Positions 1 to 8,886 of a stretch of DNA of 64,000 nt are shown one piece after another (within the stretch, counting starts at the first letter, position 1; each line of letters begins with the position of its first letter). The DNA is taken from positions 1-64,000 of the forward strand of contig NZ_JACHFK010000006.1 in assembly GCF_014201805.1 (NCBI RefSeq), read 5' to 3'. The notes beneath the pieces are model-generated. The model was not told where the DNA came from. It searched no databases and saw only the letters and a program-made list of their open reading frames with translations. Made by a program: the position numbers and the translations under genes. The stretch is from Deinococcus metalli (GTDB lineage Bacteria > Deinococcota > Deinococci > Deinococcales > Deinococcaceae).

Positions 1-890
1 TCGTCGATGAAGACGATGCAGGGCGCGCTCTTGCGCGCCTGCTCGAACAGGTCCCGCACGCGGGCGGCACCGACCCCGACGAACATCTCGACGAAGTCGG
101 AGCCGGAGATGGAGAAGTACGGGACCTTGGCCTCCCCGGCGACGGCCTTGGCGAGCAGGGTCTTGCCGGAACCGGGGGGACCGACGAGGAGCACGCCGTG
201 GGGGATGCGGGCGCCGAGGGCGTGGTACTTGTCGGGGGCACGCAGGAAGTCCACGACTTCCTGCAGGTCCTGCTTGGCCTCGTCGCAGCCCGCGACGTCC
301 TGGAAGGAGAGCTTGATCTGCCCCTCCGCGATCACCGCCGCCTTGCTCTTCCCGAACGTGCTTGCGCTGCCCGCGCCGGAACTGCCGCGCATGCTGCGCC
401 ACAGCACCAGCAGGATCAGGCCGGTCAGCACCAGCGGCAGCGCCTGACCGATCCACCCGAAGGCCGAACCGCCCGGCACGACCCGCAGCGGCACGCCCGC
501 CGCGCGGATGCGGTCGAGGGTCGCGCCGTCCGCCGGGACGACCAGCGTGCGCGCCCGGCCACCGTTGTCCTGGCCGTCGCAGCCGTCGCTGGTGCGGCAG
601 GGCATGAAACTCACCGTGGCGTTCCCCAGGCTGTCCAGCGTGACGGCCGCGACCCGTCCGCGCTTGAGATCGTCGAAGAAGCGGTTGGTGGAGTAGCCGC
701 CGCCCAGGCGCGCCGTCGGAACCGCCGCGACCGTGCCGGACTGGACGGTGCTGGCCGACGCGGTCGCCTGTGCGTGGACAGGCGCGCTGCCCAGCAGCAG
801 AGCCAGGAGGGCGGCGACCGGCCACCAGCCGCCGCGGTGTGCGGCGGGCCGCTCGCTGGACTGGAACGACATGCGCGTCGGGCGGACCAT
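1..890 (-). CDS. ftsH: ATP-dependent zinc metalloprotease FtsH, N-terminal part (gene cut by window edge)
   Basis: Membrane-anchored AAA+ protease that degrades misfolded and short-lived membrane and cytosolic proteins. About 296 residues are visible. A first hydrophobic stretch lies near residues 22-38 and ends in an alanine-rich site resembling a signal peptidase site. An extracytoplasmic segment of roughly 100 residues follows, then a second membrane helix near 148-165 and the start of the AAA domain. Walker A GPPGSGKT is near residue 237 and Walker B ends in FIDE at the window edge. The zinc site and protease domain lie outside. I chose the ATG at 890 because a TAGCAT -10 element sits 5 bases upstream; an in-frame ATG at 872 is possible. 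The AAA part is certain, the exact start less so. Confidence 0.93.
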   Translation of the reverse strand, partial: MVRPTRMSFQSSERPAAHRGGWWPVAALLALLLGSAPVHAQATASASTVQSGTVAAVPTARLGGGYSTNRFFDDLKRGRVAAVTLDSLGNATVSFMPCRTSDGCDGQDNGGRARTLVVPADGATLDRIRAAGVPLRVVPGGSAFGWIGQALPLVLTGLILLVLWRSMRGSSGAGSASTFGKSKAAVIAEGQIKLSFQDVAGCDEAKQDLQEVVDFLRAPDKYHALGARIPHGVLLVGPPGSGKTLLAKAVAGEAKVPYFSISGSDFVEMFVGVGAARVRDLFEQARKSAPCIVFID

Positions 891-895
891 GCGTC

Positions 896-901
896 ATGCT
901 A
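896..901 (-). promoter_or_regulatory. -10 element of ftsH, leaderless type
   Basis: TAGCAT on the minus strand, 5 bases before the ATG at 890. This fits the TANNNT pattern of leaderless transcripts and supports the longer ftsH start. Confidence 0.45.
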
Positions 902-995
902 CGCCAGCGCCCCGCGCGGACATCGTGACGCCGTCCCGCCCACTGGGTGAACAGTGGCCCGGCTCAGCACTCAGTTTTCCGTCAGGCCCGGCCCG

Positions 996-1001
996 TATGC
1001 T
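996..1001 (+). promoter_or_regulatory. -10 element of the DUF4384 lipoprotein gene, leaderless type
   Basis: TATGCT, 6 bases before the ATG at 1008, with no Shine-Dalgarno sequence. It supports 1008 as the start rather than the in-frame ATG at 954. Confidence 0.6.
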
Positions 1002-1007
1002 GCGGCC

Positions 1008-1511
1008 ATGCGTCCAGTTCACACCACCGCCGTGATCGCGAGCGCCCTCGCCGTGGGGCTCAGCGCGTGCACAGTGTCCGTCCGCCCGAACCTGACCCTC
1101 CAGGCGAGCGGCGGGAACCTGATCAGCGGCCTGAAGCCGGACCGTGGCGAGGGCAGCAGCTACGCCGTGGGCGAGAACGTCCGTATCAACGTCGGCACCC
1201 GCGCCGCTGGCTACGTGACGCTGGTCGCGCTGCAGAGCAACGGCTACGCCAGTGTGCTCGCCCGCAACGTGTACGTGCAGCCCGGCACCACGTCCTTCCC
1301 GCGCGCCCAGGACGGGGTGGTGTACACCATCGCGCCGCCCCGCGGCATCCAGCGCGTCCGTGCGATCTTCACCCGCGTGCGTCCCACCACCGACCTCGTG
1401 ATCAGTGGCTATTACGACGGCGACCGCTGGAACACCTTCACGAACGCCTACGTCAGCCCCTACCCGCAGGCCGACCGCGACGTGCAGGAGACCTTCTTCT
1501 ACATCCGCTGA
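1008..1511 (+). CDS. DUF4384 domain lipoprotein
   Basis: Predicted secreted lipoprotein of 167 residues. A hydrophobic signal sequence ends in the lipobox LSAC, with the modified cysteine at residue 21. The rest matches the DUF4384 style: a 'YAVGENVRI' strand, a 'GYVTLVAL' strand and a C-terminal half ending in 'ETFFYIR'. Such domains are common in Deinococcus envelope proteins and their molecular role is not established. The gene is divergent from ftsH with about 117 bases between the starts, so the two promoters share the gap. A hairpin follows downstream at 1584-1610. Family assignment is by pattern recognition and moderately sure; the lipoprotein nature is clearer. Confidence 0.75.
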   Translation: MRPVHTTAVIASALAVGLSACTVSVRPNLTLQASGGNLISGLKPDRGEGSSYAVGENVRINVGTRAAGYVTLVALQSNGYASVLARNVYVQPGTTSFPRAQDGVVYTIAPPRGIQRVRAIFTRVRPTTDLVISGYYDGDRWNTFTNAYVSPYPQADRDVQETFFYIR

Positions 1512-1583
1512 GGGCGCGGCCGCCGGCCCGTCCAGTTGGGCTCGACCGGCATGCCCGCACCCCGCAACGCCACGATCAGAGAC

Positions 1584-1610
1584 CGGAGCGCAGGACATCT
1601 CTGCGCTCCG
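1584..1610 (+). terminator. Hairpin terminator after the DUF4384 gene
   Basis: Perfect 10-bp stem (1584-1593 with 1601-1610, arm CGGAGCGCAG) and a 7-base loop. There is no T-tract. The rest of 1512-1809 shows no supported gene; only short GC-driven open frames are present. Confidence 0.5.
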
Positions 1611-1809
1611 ACGCTGTTCTGCGTGTGGATTATGGCCTCGCGCTCAGTGCGCTGCGTGCCGCGCAGGTACGGCGCTCGGACCACGTTTCACATGGGTGGG
1701 CCAGCACGGAGCAGGCAGAGAGGGGCGGCCGTCCACAGGCTTCCGGCCAGCGGGCGGGAGACGCATCGGCTACGTGGCGGGCGGCCAGCCCAGCGCACGG
1801 GGCATGACC

Positions 1810-1815
1810 TATGCT
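1810..1815 (+). promoter_or_regulatory. -10 element of the MazG-like gene, leaderless type
   Basis: TATGCT, 7 bases before the ATG at 1823. It overlaps the in-frame upstream ATG at 1811, arguing against that start. Confidence 0.6.
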
Positions 1816-1822
1816 GACCCAC

Positions 1823-2179
1823 ATGGCCCTGACCTTCGCTGACGCCAGCGCCCGCGTGGACGCCTACATCTCGCAGTTCAAGGAGGGCTACTTTCCGCCG
1901 CTGCTGATGCTGGCCCGCCTGACGGAGGAGACCGGCGAGGTCGCGCGCGTGCTGGCGCACCAGAACGGCAAGACGCCCAAACCCGGCGAGGACCCCGGCG
2001 ACCTGGAACTGGAACTCGCGGACCTGCTGTTCGTGATGGTCTGCCTTGCCAACGAGCGCGGCCTGAGCCTCGAGCGCGGCTTTGAGCGCATGATGCACAA
2101 GGTCGAGACGCGCGACGCCGACCGCTGGACGAGAAAGGACGCTTCCCTGAGCGCAGATCCGGAACAGAGTGGCCCTTGA
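1823..2179 (+). CDS. MazG-like nucleotide pyrophosphohydrolase
   Basis: Small protein of 118 residues from the all-alpha NTP pyrophosphohydrolase superfamily, which hydrolyses (d)NTPs to monophosphates and pyrophosphate in the cytosol. The metal-binding signature is present: EETGE at residues 35-39 and, on the next helix, E64-L-A-D67 within 'ELADLLF'. It is a single MazG domain, much shorter than the two-domain E. coli MazG and similar in size to Bacillus YpjD. The loop between the helices is rich in Gly, Pro and acidic residues. The start was chosen from the leaderless promoter. It stands alone, followed on the same strand by a DinB gene with its own ribosome binding site. The natural substrate cannot be read from sequence. 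Confidence 0.8.
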   Translation: MALTFADASARVDAYISQFKEGYFPPLLMLARLTEETGEVARVLAHQNGKTPKPGEDPGDLELELADLLFVMVCLANERGLSLERGFERMMHKVETRDADRWTRKDASLSADPEQSGP

Positions 2180-2245
2180 TCTGCCGGAGGGCGGCCCGTA
2201 GCCTCGGCAGCAGTCCGCCCTGCCCCGCGCCTTCAGGAGCCTGCC

Positions 2246-2764
2246 ATGACCGACCCCCGCTATCCCATCGGCCCGATGCCCATTCACCTGAGTTTGAGCC
2301 CCGAGGAGCGCGAGGCAGCGCTGGGCGCCATCCGCGCGCTGCCGGTCGAGCTGCGCGCCGCCGCGCACGGCCTGGACGACGCTCAGCTGGACACGCCCTA
2401 CCGCGAGGGCGGCTGGAGCGTGCGGCAGGTGGTGCACCACGTCGCGGACAGCCACATGAACGCCTACGTGCGCGTCAAACTCGCCCTGACCGAGGACAAC
2501 CCGACCGTGAAGCCCTATGAGGAGCAGCTCTGGGCCGAGTTGCCGGACTCGGCGCTGCCACCAGCGCTCAGTCTGGAACTGCTGGATGGCCTGCACACGC
2601 GCCTGGTCACCGTGCTGGGCGGCGTGACCGACTTCGCCCGCGAGTGGACGCACCCCGCGCAGGGCCGCACGTATACCCTCGACACGCTGCTCGGTATGTA
2701 CGCGTGGCACGGCCGGCACCACGTGGCGCACATCACGGGCCTGCGCGAGCGGCAGGGCTGGTAA
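2246..2764 (+). CDS. DinB/YfiT family metal-dependent protein (putative bacillithiol S-transferase)
   Basis: Four-helix DinB-fold protein of 172 residues, close to the YfiT/BstA branch. The three histidines expected to bind a divalent metal are visible: one in 'VVHHVADSH' (64-70) and two in the C-terminal '[10 protein letters not shown]' (155-162). The '[14 protein letters not shown]' block is typical of YfiT. In bacteria that make bacillithiol, including Deinococcus, family members conjugate the thiol to electrophiles; the role here is inferred. AGGAG at about 2235 supports the ATG at 2246. The next gene, a Nudix hydrolase, begins 9 bases after the stop, so the two probably share a transcript. 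Older annotation would call it a metal-dependent hydrolase. Confidence 0.82.
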   Translation: MTDPRYPIGPMPIHLSLSPEEREAALGAIRALPVELRAAAHGLDDAQLDTPYREGGWSVRQVVHHVADSHMNAYVRVKLALTEDNPTVKPYEEQLWAELPDSALPPALSLELLDGLHTRLVTVLGGVTDFAREWTHPAQGRTYTLDTLLGMYAWHGRHHVAHITGLRERQGW

Positions 2765-3277
<513 letters not shown>

Positions 3278-3290
3278 CCCAGAACGCCGG

Positions 3291-4229
3291 TTACTCGTAG
3301 CCGAGTTCGCGCAGGGCTTCCTCGTCCTCTCGCCAGCCCGGGATCACGATGACTTCCAGCCCCAGGTAGACCTTACGGTTCAGGAAGATCTCCAGCTGCT
3401 TGCGCGCGGCCTGCCCGATCTCCTTGAGCTGCTTGCCGCCGGAGCCGATCACCATGCCCTTGTGGGCGTTCTTCTCGACCACGACCTCGCCCTCGATGCG
3501 CTGCAGGCCGTCCTCGCGCTCCGTCCACGAGGTCACGCGCGTGGCGACCGCGTAGGGCAGTTCGTCGCGCAGCTTCTTCATGGCTTCCTCGCGGATGATC
3601 TCGGCCGCCCACATCTCGCGCGTCTGGTCAGACGCCCCGCCGCGCGGGTAGAAGAAGGGGCTCTCGGGCAGGGTGTCCATCACCTGCTCGCGCAGCGTCG
3701 CCACGGCGGCGGTGTCGTTCTGCGCCGAGAGCGTCAGCTCGGTGGTGTCGCCGCTGCGGCCCTCCAGCAGCCCCCGGTAGAGCTTCATGGCCTCCTCCGG
3801 GTACTTGGCGACGTCGCGCTTGTTGCCGATCAGGAACAGCGGCTTGGGCAGATCGCGCACCTGGTGGGCGACCATGTTGTCCTCGTCGGTGGGCGGATGG
3901 CGCAGGTCCACCACCCACAGGATCGCGTCCACGTCGGCCAGGGCGGCGTGCACTTCCTGGTTCATGTACTTGCCCAGGGCGTCCTTGGGCTTGTGGACGC
4001 CGGGGGTGTCCACGAACACGATCTGGTGCGTGTCGGTGGTGTGGATGCCGCGGACGCCCCGGCGGGTGGTCTGCGGCCGCGGGCTGGTGGGCGCCACCTT
4101 GGTGTTCAGGAAGGCGTTCAGCAGGGTGCTCTTGCCCACGTTGGGCTTGCCGACGATGGCCACGAAGCCGCTGTGGCTGTCCGTGGGCGCATCATTGGAG
4201 GTCATGTGAAGATCGGTCATCGCGGTCAT
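3291..4229 (-). CDS. era: GTPase Era
   Basis: Essential GTPase that binds the 3' end of 16S rRNA and assists 30S maturation. Visible motifs in order: G1 GKPNVGKS (27-34), a switch region with 'TRRGVRGI', G3 DTPGVHKP, G4 NKRD, and a C-terminal KH domain with the GxxG loop in '[13 protein letters not shown]'. From the ATG at 4229 the protein has 312 residues, close to the family length near 300. In-frame ATGs at 4220 and 4205 are equally possible because none has a clear ribosome binding site. An ATCGTA/TACGAT element at 4285-4290 could be the -10 sequence with a leader of about 50 bases. Identity is certain; the start is not. Confidence 0.95.
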   Translation of the reverse strand: MTAMTDLHMTSNDAPTDSHSGFVAIVGKPNVGKSTLLNAFLNTKVAPTSPRPQTTRRGVRGIHTTDTHQIVFVDTPGVHKPKDALGKYMNQEVHAALADVDAILWVVDLRHPPTDEDNMVAHQVRDLPKPLFLIGNKRDVAKYPEEAMKLYRGLLEGRSGDTTELTLSAQNDTAAVATLREQVMDTLPESPFFYPRGGASDQTREMWAAEIIREEAMKKLRDELPYAVATRVTSWTEREDGLQRIEGEVVVEKNAHKGMVIGSGGKQLKEIGQAARKQLEIFLNRKVYLGLEVIVIPGWREDEEALRELGYE

Positions 4230-4338
4230 TGTCGCATGGGTGAGCCGCTGGACGTCCGGCGTGGGCCACCATCGGGCGAAGCCGATCGTAAAGGTTTGAT
4301 GAAGTTTCCATGAGGCAACGCACCTGACATGGGAGCCG

Positions 4339-4344
4339 TACTGT
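4339..4344 (+). promoter_or_regulatory. -10 element of the Yip1 gene, leaderless type
   Basis: TACTGT, 5 bases before the ATG at 4350. The run TAC-T-GTGGGGCATG is nearly identical to the one before the gene at 22223. Confidence 0.5.
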
Positions 4345-4349
4345 GGGGC

Positions 4350-4955
4350 ATGAGAGGCCCAGTCCAGACCGACGCCCGCGCCCAGGTTCAGGAAATGTTC
4401 GCCCAGAGCGTGGCCGTGCTGTCGCAGCCCAGCCCCGCCACCTTCGAGCGCTACGAGCGCCGCGGCAACCTGAACGCCGCGCTGCTGTACGTCATGGTCG
4501 CCGCCGTGGTGTCGGCCGTGATCGCCGCCTTCTTCGCGCTGTTCCACTCCGACGTGTCGTTCTTCGGCCAGCTGATCTCGCGCCTGATCATCATTCCCGT
4601 GCAGTTCCTGATCTTCACCGGGGCCGTGTACCTGATCGGCAAGAACCTCTTCAAGGGCACCGGCACCTTCTCCGAGGTCGCGTACTCCTTCGCGCTGTTC
4701 TTCGTGCCGCTGAGCATCGTCAGCACCCTGATCGGTATCATCCCGGTCCTGGGCTGGCTGGTGTCGTTCCTGATCGGCCTGGTGATGATCTACTTCGGCT
4801 TCCTGGCGGTGCAGTCCAGCATGAACCTGCGCGACCAGGGCCAGTCCATCGCCACGCTGGTGCTGGCGTGGATCGCCAGCTTCCTGGTCTCCGCGGCGGT
4901 CGGCGGCTTCTTCGCCTCGCTCTTCGCGGTCGGCCGCGCCATCAGCGGCAACTGA
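4350..4955 (+). CDS. Yip1 domain integral membrane protein
   Basis: Membrane protein of 201 residues with about five hydrophobic helices between residues 45 and 195, preceded by a short soluble N-terminus with '[22 protein letters not shown]'. The overall pattern matches bacterial Yip1-domain proteins, whose function is unknown; eukaryotic members act in vesicle traffic. Conserved-looking features are a polar '[14 protein letters not shown]' segment before the third helix and '[17 protein letters not shown]'. The start at 4350 follows a leaderless-type promoter. An in-frame ATG at 4329 lies upstream of the -10 element and is unlikely. It converges on the transglutaminase-like gene and shares a strong hairpin with it. 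Confidence 0.72.
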   Translation: MRGPVQTDARAQVQEMFAQSVAVLSQPSPATFERYERRGNLNAALLYVMVAAVVSAVIAAFFALFHSDVSFFGQLISRLIIIPVQFLIFTGAVYLIGKNLFKGTGTFSEVAYSFALFFVPLSIVSTLIGIIPVLGWLVSFLIGLVMIYFGFLAVQSSMNLRDQGQSIATLVLAWIASFLVSAAVGGFFASLFAVGRAISGN

Positions 4956-4969
4956 CGTTCCATCCAGGC

Positions 4970-5000
4970 GAAGGGCGCGGCTCGAGTGGCCGCGCCCTTC
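4970..5000. terminator. Bidirectional hairpin between convergent Yip1 and transglutaminase-like genes
   Basis: Perfect 12-bp inverted repeat (4970-4981 with 4989-5000, arm GAAGGGCGCGGC) with a 7-base loop, 15 bases after the Yip1 stop. No T-run on either side. Confidence 0.65.
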
Positions 5001-5024
5001 CTGCATGCCCTTTCCCTGGGCGCG

Positions 5025-5849
5025 CTACTGCTCGCCGTACACGTGCACGGCCACGTCCAGTTCGCCCTTGCCGCCGCCGTAGTACGTGCCGCGCACCGGC
5101 GAGATGTCGCTGTACTCGCGGCCGTGCCCGATCTTGACGTGCTTTTCCTGTGCCATGCAGTTGTTGGTGGGGTCGTAGCCGAGCCAGCCGTAATCCGGAA
5201 TCAGCACCTCCACCCACGCGTGCGTGGCCTCGGCGCCTTTCATCTCGCCGCCCGAGTACAGGTAGCCGCTCACATAGCGTGCCGGGATGCCCAGCTGCCG
5301 CGTGATACCTAGCATGGCGTGGGTGAAGTCCTGGCACACGCCGCGCCCGTGCTGCGCGAACTCCGCCAGCGGGGTACGTACCCCGGTCGCGCGCGTGTCG
5401 TACGTGAAGCGCCGGTACAGGTACGTGGTGAGGTCCATCATGAAGTCCGGCAGGTCGTCGGTCTGGCCGGGTCGGGTCACGCCGAAGATCTCCGGCCAGT
5501 CGCCGGCCGGCACGCGCGGACTGGCGACCAGGAACTCGGTGTTGCGGCGCCGTTCGGCGCGCAGGGCGCTGACGGGCGTGGGCGGCGGCAGCGGCAGCGC
5601 GTGCGTGTCCACGATGGCCTGCGCCTCGATGACCAGGTGTGTGTGCGGTTCGTGCACGTGGACGTGGTGCACGATCGCCCCGAAGTAGTCCTTGCGCGAC
5701 GTGATCTCTGCCTCTGGAGCGACGTGCAGGTGGAAGGACCGCACCGACTGGCGGGCCTCCTGCGACGGGTGCAGCCGCACCTGGTTGAATGAATCCCACG
5801 CCGGGACGGGGTAGCGGTACTCGGTGGTGTGGCGGATCTCGCAGCGCAT
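5025..5849 (-). CDS. Transglutaminase-like cysteine protease family protein
   Basis: Protein of 274 residues with an N-terminal bacterial transglutaminase-like domain (starting MRCEIRHTTEYRY) followed by the catalytic core. The papain-type triad is complete: Cys172 in 'GVCQDFTHAM', His210 in 'ATHAWVEVL' and Asp226 in 'GYDPTNN'. There is no signal peptide, so it is probably cytosolic. It is the third gene of a set with the alpha-E and circularly permuted ATP-grasp genes. In such clusters the ATP-grasp enzyme is predicted to form amide bonds and the transglutaminase-like protein to cleave or exchange them. A 94-base gap separates it from the alpha-E gene and AGGGG precedes the ATG. The activity here is inferred, not shown. 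Confidence 0.85.
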   Translation of the reverse strand: MRCEIRHTTEYRYPVPAWDSFNQVRLHPSQEARQSVRSFHLHVAPEAEITSRKDYFGAIVHHVHVHEPHTHLVIEAQAIVDTHALPLPPPTPVSALRAERRRNTEFLVASPRVPAGDWPEIFGVTRPGQTDDLPDFMMDLTTYLYRRFTYDTRATGVRTPLAEFAQHGRGVCQDFTHAMLGITRQLGIPARYVSGYLYSGGEMKGAEATHAWVEVLIPDYGWLGYDPTNNCMAQEKHVKIGHGREYSDISPVRGTYYGGGKGELDVAVHVYGEQ

Positions 5850-5943
5850 CAGTCGTGCCCCTGGCCGGACGGCCTCCGGCGGGCAGTGTGACAGCTTCTG
5901 CGTCCTGACACTCCGGAGGTCAAGGACCGCTTCAGGCCGGGTC

Positions 5944-6900
5944 TCATTCCTGCTCGAAGTAGGCGGCGTTGATCGCCGCGCCCACCCGGTTGAAATCGCT
6001 CAGCAGCTCCTCGATGGACGGGTACTCGTCCTCGACGATGTGCTCCACCGACGCGAACTGCAGCCGCGCCACCAGCCAGCGCGACAGCTTCAGGATTTCC
6101 GGGTGGGCGCCCGGGTGGTGCCGGTCGATCTGCGTGAGGGCGTCGTGCAGGTTCTCGGCGCTGTAGCGCACCGAGCGCGGGAAGAACTCGTCCAGCAGCA
6201 GGAACTCCGCGATGCGCAGCGGGTGGATCCCGGTATGCACGCTCTTGCGGTACGCCTCGTAGGCGCTCGCGCCCTTCAGCGCACTCACCCAGCGCTGGTC
6301 CTGCAGGGTGCGGCCCGCCGGGTCGTCGCGCAGCGCCTGCACGGCCGCGTCCTTCAGACGGCTCTGGAGGACCCGCAGCGTGTTGTCGCCGCGCTCCAGG
6401 GTCTGTCCGGCGCGCATGAACGACCAGCCCTCGTCGCGCGGCAGGGTCGCGAAGGCGATACCGAAGAAGAACTGCGACGCGTCGCGCGCCGCCACGCAGT
6501 ATTCGAAGAGGCCGTCCCGGTCGAGGATGTCGCCGTTCTCGAAGCACAGCGTCAGGTACGCGCGGTTCAGGCTCTCCCACATCTCGCTGGGAATCCGGTC
6601 GCGCAGGCCGCGGGCGTTCTCACGCGCGCGCATCAGCGAGCTGGCGATCGAACTGGGGTTGTCGTGGTCGAAGGCCATCCACGACGAGATCGAGCGGGCG
6701 TCCAGCCGCCCGTACTTGGCGCGCAGAGCGGCCTCGCCGCCCGTGAGCTCCAGCAGCGGCGCCCAGTGCTCGCGGCCCCGCCCGGCCATCTCCAGGGTCG
6801 CGTAATAGTTGACGTTCAGGAGTCGGGCGGCGTTCTCCGCGCGTTCCATGTAGCGCCCGATCCAGTACAGGCTTTCGGCCAGTCTCGAGAGCAGCAGCAC
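5944..6900 (-). CDS. Alpha-E domain protein (DUF403)
   Basis: Mostly helical protein of 318 residues beginning 'MLLLSRLAESLYWIGRYMERAENAARLL', the hallmark of the alpha-E family. The function is unknown; the family nearly always sits beside a circularly permuted ATP-grasp gene and a transglutaminase-like gene, as here. The start is GTG immediately after the TGA of the ATP-grasp gene, so translation is probably coupled. No membrane segment, signal peptide or obvious catalytic motif is visible. The C-terminal half includes 'SVRYSAENLHDALTQIDRHHPGAHPE', a conserved-looking block. A structural or adaptor role for the ATP-grasp partner is a reasonable inference only. Confidence 0.86.
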   Translation of the reverse strand: MLLLSRLAESLYWIGRYMERAENAARLLNVNYYATLEMAGRGREHWAPLLELTGGEAALRAKYGRLDARSISSWMAFDHDNPSSIASSLMRARENARGLRDRIPSEMWESLNRAYLTLCFENGDILDRDGLFEYCVAARDASQFFFGIAFATLPRDEGWSFMRAGQTLERGDNTLRVLQSRLKDAAVQALRDDPAGRTLQDQRWVSALKGASAYEAYRKSVHTGIHPLRIAEFLLLDEFFPRSVRYSAENLHDALTQIDRHHPGAHPEILKLSRWLVARLQFASVEHIVEDEYPSIEELLSDFNRVGAAINAAYFEQE

Positions 6901-8727
6901 TCAGCCCTCACCCCCCGTCAGTTCGTCCTTCTCCAGCTGCTGCTGGTACGACCGTCCGCCCGGCGACACCGCGCCGCCCTGCGACTGGGACTGGCTCTGC
7001 GACTGCTGCCCGCTCCCGGACTGGGACTGGCTCTGCGACTGCGACTGGTGCGGCTCCGCGCCGTCCGGGCGCGGCTCGTGGCTCTGCTCGTACGCCGAGG
7101 TCAGCGCTTCGTCGGCCACGCGTTCGCGCAGCTGGGCATATTCCGGCGAGAACGCCACGTGCTGGCGATCCGGCGTGGCGTCAATGGGCACGGACCCGAA
7201 GCCGCCCTGGAACTGCGCCTGCGACTGGGACTGCACGCCCGCCGCGTCCGTCACGTCCCCGTGCATCAGCTGGTTCATGCCCAGCGGCGTGGCGGGGCCA
7301 TCGTGGTCGAGCACCCAGGTGTCCTTGCTGCCGCCCCCCTGGCTGGAGTTCACGACCAGGCTGCCGCGGCGCAGGGCCACGCGCGTGAGGCCCCCCGGCA
7401 CGATGGTGACCGGATCGCCGCACAGCACGTAGGGCCGCAGGTCGATGTGCGCGCCCTCGAACTCCGCGCTGTCCGGGTAGAACGTCGGGTGCCGCGACAG
7501 GCCCACCACCGGCTGCGCGATGAACTCGCGCGGGTTGGCGCGCACCTTCTCGAGGTACTCGCTGATCTCGGCGCCCGTGGCGGACGGGCCGATCAGCATG
7601 CCGTAGCCGCCGGCCTCGCCCACCGCCTTGAACACCATCTCGGACGCGTTGGAGAGCATGTGCTCCAGGTGCTCGGCGTTCCAGCCCAGGTACGTGGGCA
7701 CGTTGTTCAGGATGGGTTCCTCGTTCAGGTAGTAGCGGATCATGTCCGGCACGTAGGCGTACACCGCCTTGTCGTCGGCCACGCCGGTGCCGATGGCGTT
7801 GGCAATCGCCACGCGGCCCTGCCGGTAGACCTCGATCAGGCCCGGCACGCCCAGCGACGAGTCGCGCCGGAACGCCAGCGGGTCGAGGAAGTCGTCGTCC
7901 ACACGGCGGTAGATCACGTCCACCTGCTGACGCCCGCCGGTGGTGCGCATCCACACCCGGCCGCCGTCCACGAACAGGTCGCGGCCCTCCACGAGTTCCA
8001 CGCCCATCTGCTGGGCCAGGAAGGCGTGCTCGAAGTACGCGCTGTTGTACATGCCGGGCGTGAGCACCACCACCGTGCCGTGCTCGCGCGGACTGACCGA
8101 CGACAGCAGCCGCTGCAACTCGGCCGCGTAGTGCTGCACCGGCCGCACGCCCTGGTTCTCGAACATGCCCGGGTAGATACGGGTCATGGCCTGCCGGTTG
8201 GCCATCAGGTACGACACGCCGCTGGGCGAGCGCAGGTTGTCCTCCAGCACCAGGTAATTGCCCTGCTCGTCGCGGATCAGGTCGGTGCCCACGATGTGCG
8301 TGTACAGGCCGTTGGGCGGCAGCACGCCGTGTACCTCGCGGCGGAAGTGCCCCGACGTGTACACCAGTTCGGCCGGGATCACGCCGTCCCCGAGGATCTC
8401 GGCGGCGGAGTAGATGTCGCGCAGGAAGGCGTTCAGGGCCTTCACGCGCTGGGTCAGGCCCGCCTCCACGTGCGCCCACTCGCTGGCCGGAATGATGCGC
8501 GGCACCGGGTCGAAGGGAAAGGTGCGCTCGGTGCCCTGCGCGTCGCCGTACACCGTGAAGGTGATGCCCTGGTTGCGGAAGGCCATGTCCAGCAGCTCGT
8601 GCCGGCGTTGGAATTCCCGCACGCCCAGCCGGTCGAGGTACTCCAGGACGCCCTGGTAATGGGGACGGACGTCGCCCTGCGCGGTGAACATCTCGTCGAA
8701 GAACTGGTTGCCCGGCTCATACTTCAT
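6901..8727 (-). CDS. Circularly permuted ATP-grasp protein with SQ-rich C-terminal tail
   Basis: Protein of 608 residues in the circularly permuted ATP-grasp family, predicted amide-bond ligases. It begins 'MKYEPGNQFFDEMF', and 'LVLEDNLRSPSGVSYL', 'VIYRRVDDDFLDPLAF' and 'GSLVVNSSQGGGSKDTWVL' are conserved family blocks containing likely nucleotide and metal ligands. After about residue 490 the sequence turns low-complexity: a short SQ/AQ stretch near 495-507 and a longer run of Ser-Gln dipeptides near 559-582. It ends with an acidic and lysine tail. The core is normally about 480 residues, so the tail is an extension. AAGGAGG precedes the ATG at good spacing. It heads the ATP-grasp, alpha-E, transglutaminase set. 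The substrate is unknown. Confidence 0.88.
   Translation of the reverse strand: MKYEPGNQFFDEMFTAQGDVRPHYQGVLEYLDRLGVREFQRRHELLDMAFRNQGITFTVYGDAQGTERTFPFDPVPRIIPASEWAHVEAGLTQRVKALNAFLRDIYSAAEILGDGVIPAELVYTSGHFRREVHGVLPPNGLYTHIVGTDLIRDEQGNYLVLEDNLRSPSGVSYLMANRQAMTRIYPGMFENQGVRPVQHYAAELQRLLSSVSPREHGTVVVLTPGMYNSAYFEHAFLAQQMGVELVEGRDLFVDGGRVWMRTTGGRQQVDVIYRRVDDDFLDPLAFRRDSSLGVPGLIEVYRQGRVAIANAIGTGVADDKAVYAYVPDMIRYYLNEEPILNNVPTYLGWNAEHLEHMLSNASEMVFKAVGEAGGYGMLIGPSATGAEISEYLEKVRANPREFIAQPVVGLSRHPTFYPDSAEFEGAHIDLRPYVLCGDPVTIVPGGLTRVALRRGSLVVNSSQGGGSKDTWVLDHDGPATPLGMNQLMHGDVTDAAGVQSQSQAQFQGGFGSVPIDATPDRQHVAFSPEYAQLRERVADEALTSAYEQSHEPRPDGAEPHQSQSQSQSQSGSGQQSQSQSQSQGGAVSPGGRSYQQQLEKDELTGGEG
6980..7049 (-). 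repeat. Coding low-complexity Ser-Gln repeat
   Basis: Short in-frame repeats of TCGCAG, TCCCAG and AGCCAG-type codon pairs encode alternating Ser and Gln in the ATP-grasp tail. A shorter stretch lies at about 7205-7240. Codon choice varies between units, so the pattern is kept at the protein level. Confidence 0.8.
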
Positions 8728-8814
8728 CCACTGCCCTCCTTGGGCGCATCCCTGACACGGAAGATAGCCGCTCGGGGCGTGGGGAGCGCCTCAGCTGTCC
8801 ACGTTGTGCAGGCC

Positions 8815-8857
8815 ACAGGAGCGCGGGGCCGCCTGGTGGGTGGCCCCGCGCTCCTGT
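8815..8857 (-). terminator. Strong hairpin after galK
   Basis: Perfect 16-bp stem (8815-8830 with 8842-8857, arm ACAGGAGCGCGGGGCC) and an 11-base loop, 30 bases beyond the galK stop. It separates the gal genes from the ATP-grasp operon on the same strand. Confidence 0.75.
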
Positions 8858-8886
8858 CTCGCGTTCCTGTCAGCAGTGTCCGGGGC

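Noticed and set aside
1499..1684. A 61-codon minus-strand frame in the gap after the DUF4384 gene
   Set aside because: No ribosome binding site, no -10 element and it overlaps the likely terminator.
6980..7049. Short tandem units that could look like a CRISPR or minisatellite
   Set aside because: They are in-frame Ser-Gln codons inside a conserved gene, with no spacer structure.
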